DNA of 64,000 bases from Triticum aestivum (Eukaryota > Streptophyta > Magnoliopsida > Poales > Poaceae), in the NCBI RefSeq assembly GCF_018294505.1, contig NC_057814.1, positions 297,769,072-297,833,071 on the forward strand. The letters are read 5' to 3'. Below, one piece after another: positions 57,476 to 64,000 of this stretch (positions are counted from its first letter, which is position 1; every line of letters begins with the position of its first letter). Position numbers and translations under genes: made by a program. Below the pieces are notes generated by a model. It saw only the letters and a program-made list of their open reading frames with translations, did no database searches and had not been told where the DNA came from.

Positions 57476-57636
57476 GGTCTACGCAAAAGTCAACATACCA
57501 AGCACCCATCACAATCCCTTATCTCCCGCATTACATTATTTGCCATTTGCCTCTCGTTTTCCTCTCCCCCACTTCACCCTTGCCATTTTATTCGCCCTCT
57601 CTTTTTCGTTCGCCTCTTTTTCACTTGCTTGTCGTT

Positions 57637-58449
57637 ATGGCTAGTCCTCTATCTTCTCCGTTGTCTCCCGAGAATGAAGTTCTAAATTTTAAGCAAAGGG
57701 AGGGAGAAAATCTAAAAGATGCTTGGTATAGAATTTGCAATGCTCAAAATAGATCTACCAGGAAGCAATCTACTTCTGTTCTTCTCCGCAATTTTTATGT
57801 AGGTGCTAATCCTTGGTATAGATATATCCTTGATACCATTACCGGAGGGAATTTCTTAGGTAGCCATACTTTTGATTCCTATAATGCTATGATAGATTTG
57901 TTTGGCTCACCCCCTCTTTTGGTTAAAGGAACTATGTTAACTTTGGAGCATGTAATGCAAAGACTTGAAATTATTGAAAATAAGGTTGCTACCATAGAGT
58001 TAATGGAAAATTTGGATAAAAAGATCCACAGTCGAATCTCTCAATATGGATCTAAAGTAGGAGTCACTTTGAAAAATATTAAAGAGAAGGAACCCATAGT
58101 TAATGAGAAAATAAATCAGGATTCCACTAGGATCGATAAACTTGAAGATATCATTACCAACTTGGGAACCGCCTTTTCTTCCATAAAGAATACTCCAAGT
58201 CCTCCTACTAAAATTGCCAAGCTTATGTATGTTCCTAAAAATAAGGGTGAATCCTCTAGTAAGGAAACTGCGGATCTCAAATCTATAAGTATTCATCCCA
58301 ATCTTGTTGCTATCATTAAGGAACCATTTGCTACAAATTAATTTTTCGATCTTGTGCCTAAAAGTTTGTTAATTACTAAAAATAAGGAAATTTCTAAGGA
58401 TGATAGATGTATCATTGAAGAATTGCCTACCCAAGATAGCAATACCTAG
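57637..58449 (+). pseudogene. Short gag-like ORF of the Athila-like element
   Basis: The ATG at 57637 opens MASPLSSPLSPENEVLNFKQ, then GENLKDAWYRICNAQNRSTR, LLRNFYVGANPWYRYILDT and FDSYNAMIDLFGSPPLL, the core of an Athila-type gag. A helical part (HVMQRLEIIENKVATIELME) and a Lys/Ser tail follow. TAA at 58339 is followed in frame by FFDLVPKSLLITKNKEIS up to TAG at 58447, so one premature stop has probably shortened a 270-residue protein. It is much shorter than a full gag and lacks a zinc knuckle. A frame extending upstream of the ATG (from 57457) is probably leader. Confidence 0.65.
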
Positions 58450-61252
58450 ATCTATTCTTGCTTTTATGCCTAGCTAGGGGCGTTAAACGATAGCGCTTGT
58501 TGGGAGGCAACCCAATTTTATTTTTAGGTTTTTTTGCTTTTTGCTTCTGTTTAGGAATAAATCTTTTTTCTGGCCTGTGGTTAGATGTGTTTTTATGTTT
58601 CAATTAGTGTTTGTGCCAAGTAAAACCTATAGGATCTTGTTGGATCATAGTTATTTGATCTTGCAGAAATTTCCAGAAACTTTCTGTTCACGAAAACAAT
58701 TGTTAAAAATCACCAGAACGTGATAAAATAGTGATTCCAATTGATTCTGATCAATAAACAAATTGCTTAGGTCGTCCTATTTTTACTGATTTGTTTGAGT
58801 TCCATAAGTTTGCGTTAGTTACAGATTACTACAGACAGTTCTGTTTTTGACAGATTCTGTTTTTCGTGTGGTGTTTGCTTATTTTGATGAATCTATGGCT
58901 AGTAAAATAGCTTATAAACCATAGAGAAGTTGGAATACAGTAGGTTTAACACCAATATAAATAAAGAATGAGTTCATTACAGTACCTTGAAGTGGTCTTT
59001 TGTTTTCTTTCGCTAACGGAGCTCACGAGATTTCTGTTGAGTTTTGTGTTGTGAAGTTTTCAAGTTTTGGGTGAAAGATTTTGATGGATTATGGAACAAG
59101 GAGTGGCAAGATCCTAAGCTTGGGGATGCCCATGGCACCCCCAAGATAATGTAAGGACACCAAAAAGCCAAAGCTTGGGGATGCCCCGGAAGGCATCCCC
59201 TCTTTCGTCTACTTCCATCGGTAACTTTACTTGGAGCTATATTTTTATTCACCACATGATATGTGTTTTGCTTGGAGCGTCTTGTATGATTTGAGTCTTT
59301 GCTTTTTAGTTTACCACATTCATCCTTGCTGTACACACCTTTTGAGAGAGCCATACATGATTTGGAAATTATTAGAATACTCTTTGTGCTTCACTTATAT
59401 CTTTTGAGTTATATAGTTTTGCTCTAGTACTTCACTTATATATTTTAGAGCATGGTGGTGGATTTGTTTTATAGAAACTATTGATCTCTCATGCTTCACT
59501 TAGATTATTTTGAGAGTCATAAATATCATGGTAATTTGCTTAAATAATCCTAATATGCTAGGTATTCAATATTAGTAAAAACTTTCTTATGAGTGTGTTG
59601 AATACTAAGAGAAGTTTGATGCTTGATGATTGTTTTGAGATATGGAGGTAATAATATCAAAGCCGTGCTAGTTGAGTAGTTGTGAATTTGAGAAATGCTT
59701 GTGTTGAAGTTTGCAAGTCCCGTAGCATGCACATATGGTAAATGTTATGTAACAAATTTGAAACATGAGGTGTTCTTTGATTGTCCTCCTTATGAGTGGC
59801 GGTCGGGGACGAGCGATGGTCTTTTCCTACCAATCTATCCCCCTAGGAGCATGCGCATAGTGCTTGGTTTTTGATGACTTGTAGATTTTTGCAATAATTA
59901 TGTGAGTTCTTTATGACTAATGTTGAGTCCATGGATTATACGCACTCTCACCCTTCCATCATTGCTAGCCTCTTCGGTACCATGCATTGCCCTTTCTCAC
60001 ATTGAGAGTTGGTGCAAAGTTCGCCGGTGCATCCAAACCCCATGATATGATACGCTCTTTCACACATAAACCTCCTTATATCTTCCTCAAAACAGCCACC
60101 ATACCTACCTATTATGGCATTTCCATAGCCATTCCGAGATATATTGCCATGCTACTTCCCACCATTCTGTTTGTCATGACACATTCATCATTGCCATATT
60201 GCTTAGCATGATCATGTAGTTGACATAGTATTTGTGGCAAAGCCACCGTCCATAATTCTTTCATACATGTCACTCTTGATTCATTGCATATCCTGGTACA
60301 CCGCCGGAGGCATTCATTGAGAGTCATACTTTGTTCTAGTATCGAGTTGTAATCATTGAGTTGTAAATAAATAGAAGTGTGATGACCATCATTTTCTAGA
60401 GCATTGTCCCAAGTGAGGAATAAAAAAAAGAGAAAGGCCATAAAAAAAGAGAAGGCCCAAAAAAATGAGAGAAAAGAGAGAAGGGACAATGCTACTATCC
60501 TTTGCCACACTTGTGCTTCAAAGTAGCACCATAATCTTCATGATAGAGAGTCTCTTGTTTTGTCACTTTCATATACTAGTGGGAATTTTTCATTATAGAA
60601 CTTGGCATGTATATTCCAACAATGGGCCTCCTCAAGTGCCCTAGGTCTTCGTGAGCAAGCAAGTTGGATGCACACCCACTTAGTTTCTTTTGTTGAGCTT
60701 TCATACATTTATAGCTCTAGTGCATCTGTTGCATGGCAATCCCTACTCCTTGCATTAACATCAATCCATGGGCATCTCCATAGCCCATTGATTAGCCTCG
60801 TTGATGTGAGACTTTCTCCTTTTTTGTCTTCTCCACATAACCCCATCATCATATTCTATTCCACCCATAGTGCTATGTCCATGGCTCGCGCTCATATATT
60901 GCGTGAAAGTTTATAGGTTTGAGATTACTAAAGTATGAAAAATTGCTTGGCTTGTCATCGGGGTTGTGCATGATGAGAGCATTCTTGTGTGACGAAAATG
61001 GAGCATGACTAAACTATATGATTTTGTAGGGATCAACTTTCTTTGGCCATGTTATTTTGAGAAGACATAATTGCTTAGTTAGTATGCTTGAAGTATTATT
61101 ATTTTTATGTCAATATGAACTTTTATCTTGAATCTTTCGAATCTGAATATTCATACCACAATTATGAAGAATTACATTGAAATTATGCCAAGTAGCACTC
61201 CGCATCAAAAATTCTGTTTTTATCATTTACCTACTCGAGGACGAGTAGGAAT
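58450..61252 (+). other. Long non-coding interior of the Athila-like element
   Basis: 2.8 kb, AT-rich, with no domain in any frame. Features seen: a possible stem at 58483-58530 (gcgttaaacgatagcgcttgt), the repeated word agcttggggatgcc (about 59118 and 59172) and A/G-rich tracts at 60417-60485. Its short open frames are unconvincing. Confidence 0.6.
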
Positions 61253-61267
61253 TAAGCTTGGGGATGC
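61253..61267 (+). other. Polypurine-like tract of the Athila-like element
   Basis: taagcttggggatgct directly precedes the 3' LTR, in the usual place for plus-strand priming. Confidence 0.6.
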
Positions 61268-62840
61268 TTGATATGTCTCCAACGTATCTATAATTTTTGA
61301 TTGCTCCATGCTATATTATCTACTATTTTGGATAATATTGGGCTTTATTATCCACTTTTATATTATTTTTGGGACTAACCTATTAACCAGAGGCCCAGCC
61401 CAGAATTGCTGTTGTTTGCCTATTTCAGAGTTTCATAGAAAAAGAATATCAAACGGAGTCCAAACGGAATGAAACCTTCGGGAGCGTGATTTTTGGAACG
61501 AACATGATCCAGGAGACTTGGACCCTACATAAGAGAAGCTTCCAGGAGGCCACGAGGTAGGGGGGCGCGCCCTCCACCCTCGTGGGCCCCACGTTGCTCC
61601 ACCGACGTACTTCTTCCACCTATATATACCTATGTACCCCGAAACGATCAGATACGGAGCCAAAAACCTAATTCCACCGCCGCAACCTTCTGTACCCACG
61701 AGATCCCATCTTGGGGCCTGTTCCGGAGCTCCGCCAAAGGGGGCATCCATCACGGAGGGCTTCTACATCAACACCATAGCCTCTCCGATGAGGTGTGAGT
61801 AGTTTACCTCAGATCTTCGGGTCCATAGTTATTAGCTAGATGGCTTCTTATCTCTTTTTGGATCTCAATACAATGTTCTCCCCCTCTCTCGTGGAGATCT
61901 ATTCGATGTAATCTTCTTTTTGCGGTGTGTTTGTTGTGACCCATGAATTGTGGGTTTATGATCGAGATTATCTATGAACAATATTTGAATCTTCTCTGAA
62001 TTCTTTTATGTATGATTGGTTATCTTTGCAAGTCTCTTCGAATTATCAGTTTGGTTTGGCCTACTAGATTGATCTTTCTTGCAATGGGAGAAGTGCTTAG
62101 CTTTGGGTTCAATCTTGCGGTGTCCTTTCCCAGTGACAGTAAGGGCAGCAAGGCACGTATTGTATTGTTGCCATCGAGGATAACAAGATGGGGTTTTTTT
62201 ATCATATTGCATGAATTTATCCGTCTATATCATGTCATCTTGCTTAAGGCGTTACTCTGTCTTAATGAACTTAATACTCTAGATGCATGCTGGATAGCGG
62301 TCGATGAGTGGAGTAATAGTAGTAGATGCAGGCAGGAGTCGGTCTACTTGTCTCGGACGTGATGCCTATATACATGATCGTACCTAGATATTCACATAAC
62401 TATGCTAAATTCTATCAATTTCTCAACAGTAATTCGTTCAACCACCGTAAAATACTTATGCTCTTGAGAGAAGCCACTAGTGAAACCTATGGCCCCGGGT
62501 CTATCTTCTTCATATTAATCTTCCAACACTTTGTTATTGCCTTTGCTTTTTTTACTTTGCTTTTATTTTACTTTGCATCTTTATCATAAAAATACCAAAA
62601 ATATTATCCTATCATATCTATCAGATCTCACTCTCGTAAGTGACCATGAAGGGATTGACAACCCCTTACCGCGTTGGTTGCGAGGATTTATTTGTATTGT
62701 GCAGGTGCGAGGGACTCGCGCGTAGCCTCCTACTGGATTGATACCTTGGTTCTCAAAAACTGAGGGAAATATTTACGCTACTTTGCTGCATCACCCTTTC
62801 CTCTTCAAGGGAAAACTAACGCAGTGCTCAAGAGGTAGCA
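61268..62840 (+). repeat. 3' LTR of the Athila-like element
   Basis: Starts TGATATGTCTCCAACGTATC and ends GAGGTAGCA. It is colinear with 55859-57446. The main difference is the loss of about 18 bases in the ggggg..ccacccccccag stretch near 61565, with scattered substitutions elsewhere. Confidence 0.95.
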
Positions 62841-62845
62841 TTATC

Positions 62846-63087
62846 ACAGCCGCCGGGTTAGAACCAGAACTTTCCAAGAAGGCGATCTGGTGCTCGGACT
62901 CATCCAGGATCAGACTGATATGCACAAGTTATCCCCGCCTTGGGAAGGACCCTTTGTGGTCCGCAAGAATTTGCATAACGGGTCATACTACCTTATAGAT
63001 GTTCGAGAGCACAAAGACTCACGTAAATCGGAGGAGGAGACCCACCGGCCGTGGAATATCGCTCATCTTCGGCCTTACTATACTTGA
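62846..63087 (+). pseudogene. pol C-terminus of gypsy-2
   Basis: Continues the integrase C-terminal part directly after the TTATC duplication: RTRTFQEGDLVLGLIQDQTD, PPWEGPFVVRKNLHNGSYYL, then RPWNIAHLRPYYT and TGA at 63085. It aligns with the end of gypsy-1 pol (GDLVLRLI, APWEGPFIISKVLGNDSYYL). Removing the Athila-like element joins it to LRRY at 55858. Confidence 0.85.
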
Positions 63088-64000
63088 GCCACAGGCTCTG
63101 CTTATGTACATAGCTATGACAATGTATTTATTAGGATCTATATAATAAACCAGAGCCTCAGCTAAAGCAGGGTATCTGTTGTTTTTTACATCACGCGTGG
63201 TTACATGGGGGCTTCTGTTTATAAAGCGGAGTCCGGTTTACCCCTTGATTCAGCTTATAAAGCCATATATAAAAATCACTTGGGGGCTTGGTCGTATTCG
63301 AACCATAGCTACACCTCTTGATCGGCGCAAGGCCACCAGGAAAATCACTTGGGGGCTTGGTCATATTTGAACCATAGCTACACCTCTTGATCGGCTCAAG
63401 GCCAAAAGAAAATTACTTAGGGGCCAAAGAGAGTGTTGCAAAAGCACAACTCAAACATAGGCACCCACTGAGCACAACTCAAAATATTGCTTGGGGATTC
63501 TTTGCTTCGCAATGAACAAAGAATCTACACTTGTAATTGGCTATCAAGCCACGGCTTGGAAGCCAGGTGTATTCACCTAAAACCCCGGGTTATCCTGCCT
63601 TTTTAAGTAAGCCACTCCGTCCAGGTAAACCTGGTATGACCCGCTGAACTTTTGAAAAGTCAATCTCATAGACCCTGAACTTTTCAAAGTTAAAACGACG
63701 ATTTGTTAAAGATTGAGGTCCATCTTAAAAGGCTTTGTGAAATGGTTTAACTCAGTGGCCTGGCAGCCCATGAAAAGCCTCGATTTGGTGCCTGGCAGCC
63801 TGTGAAAAGCCTCGCATGTTCCTTTTATGCTTTCATTTGCCAAGTTTTTTCTCCTTTGATGAGGTTTATAATGTTTTTTGATAAACCGGCTTTCATTGAC
63901 CCGGCTTGGCTTTCAACTATAAGTTGCCAGTATGTGATCAGTTATAATCCGGCACTTATTAATCCGGTCTGGTCGCCAGTATTATATATGGATAATCCGG
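63088..64000 (+). other. 3' non-coding region of gypsy-2, continues beyond the window
   Basis: No coding domain is present. It contains G-tract words (atgggggcttc, cttgggggcttgg, cttaggggcc, cttggggattc) and a short 68-69-base tandem repeat. The 3' LTR start (tgttgggg) is not reached. Confidence 0.7.
63276..63425 (+). repeat. 68-69-bp tandem repeat in gypsy-2 3' region
   Basis: Two full units start at 63276 and 63345 and the beginning of a third at 63413. Each begins tcacttgggggcttggtc and contains accatagctacacctcttga and caaggcca. Confidence 0.85.

Larger units (their letters stand above)
55859..62840 (+). mobile_element. Athila-like non-autonomous LTR retrotransposon, gag only
   Basis: LTRs of 1588 and 1573 bp (TG...CA) and a perfect TTATC duplication (55854-55858 and 62841-62845) define a 6982-bp element inserted in the pol C-terminus of gypsy-2. 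The LTR is a high-copy type I recall from wheat (tctccaac(a/g)tatctataat start). The PBS TGGTGCCGTTGCCGGGGA follows the 5' LTR. The interior holds one short gag-like ORF and about 2.8 kb with no coding domain. No protease, RT or integrase is present, so it must borrow them. Confidence 0.95.
35692..64000 (+). mobile_element. gypsy-2: Ty3/Gypsy element (Tat-like), runs past the window end
   Basis: The 5' LTR is at 35692-36215, followed by a PBS, gag, pol ending at 63087, and a 3' noncoding region still continuing at 64000. No 3' LTR is reached. Two other retrotransposons sit inside it (38234-51383 and 55859-62840), and both can be removed to restore colinearity. Without them and their target duplications, about 8.2 kb of gypsy-2 is in the window. 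Protein blocks and the PBS are close to those of gypsy-1, so it is a related family. It interrupts copy 2 of the gag-like segment. Confidence 0.9.

Noticed and set aside
1..64000. Structural RNA genes, CRISPR arrays or a bacterial-type system
   Set aside because: No tRNA cloverleaf, rRNA or regularly spaced short direct repeats with unique spacers were seen; the tandem repeats found are transposon subterminal or satellite-like repeats.

Overview
The window is intergenic DNA from a large, repeat-rich grass genome. I believe it is a Triticeae species (wheat, Aegilops or barley group). That rests on the element types and on sequences I recognise from memory, not on a database search. I found no convincing host gene, no structural RNA gene and no CRISPR. 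Nearly all 64 kb is transposable elements, many nested in one another, so most coding signals are decayed transposon genes.

Layout. 1-3.4 kb: an unassigned GC-rich stretch, then a 1.3 kb pyrimidine/CA-rich simple region with a (CT)21 microsatellite. 3.4-4.4 kb: a cluster of short Helitron-like elements. 4.6-7.5 kb: a candidate inverted-repeat element with a complete but dead PIF/Harbinger transposon (5336-7411) inside it. 7.6-9.9 kb: a TTA-flanked inverted-repeat element, a possible SINE, a LINE-like 3' end and an F-box-like gene scrap. 9.87-11.39 kb: copy 1 of a gag-like retroelement segment on the minus strand. 11.4-12.4 kb: LTR fragments. 12.4-20.2 kb: a CACTA-like element with no visible transposase. 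It carries a B3-domain gene fragment, a coiled-coil pseudogene with its own TATA box, and 45-bp, 35-bp and ~503-bp tandem arrays.

20.2-35.7 kb: copy 2 of the gag-like segment, split by a 13.9 kb Gypsy element (gypsy-1, 20592-34523, TSD TCTTC). Gypsy-1 carries a broken gag-pol on the plus strand and a spliced antisense gene on the minus strand. From 35692 to beyond the window end lies a second Gypsy element of the same broad type (gypsy-2), also inserted into copy 2. Gypsy-2 is itself split by two insertions. One is a young Tekay/Del-like chromovirus with 4.1 kb LTRs (38234-51383, minus strand, nearly intact polyprotein). The other is a gag-only Athila-like element (55859-62840, TSD TTATC). 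The C-terminus of gypsy-2 pol resumes exactly after the second insertion and ends at 63087.

How it fits together. The nesting gives a relative order of events: gag-like copy 2, then gypsy-1 and gypsy-2 separately, then the chromovirus and the Athila-like element inside gypsy-2. Decay is also informative. In-frame stops in the dead coding sequences are mostly TAG at positions where CAG (Gln) is expected. This is what deamination of methylated CHG cytosines would produce in silenced plant DNA.
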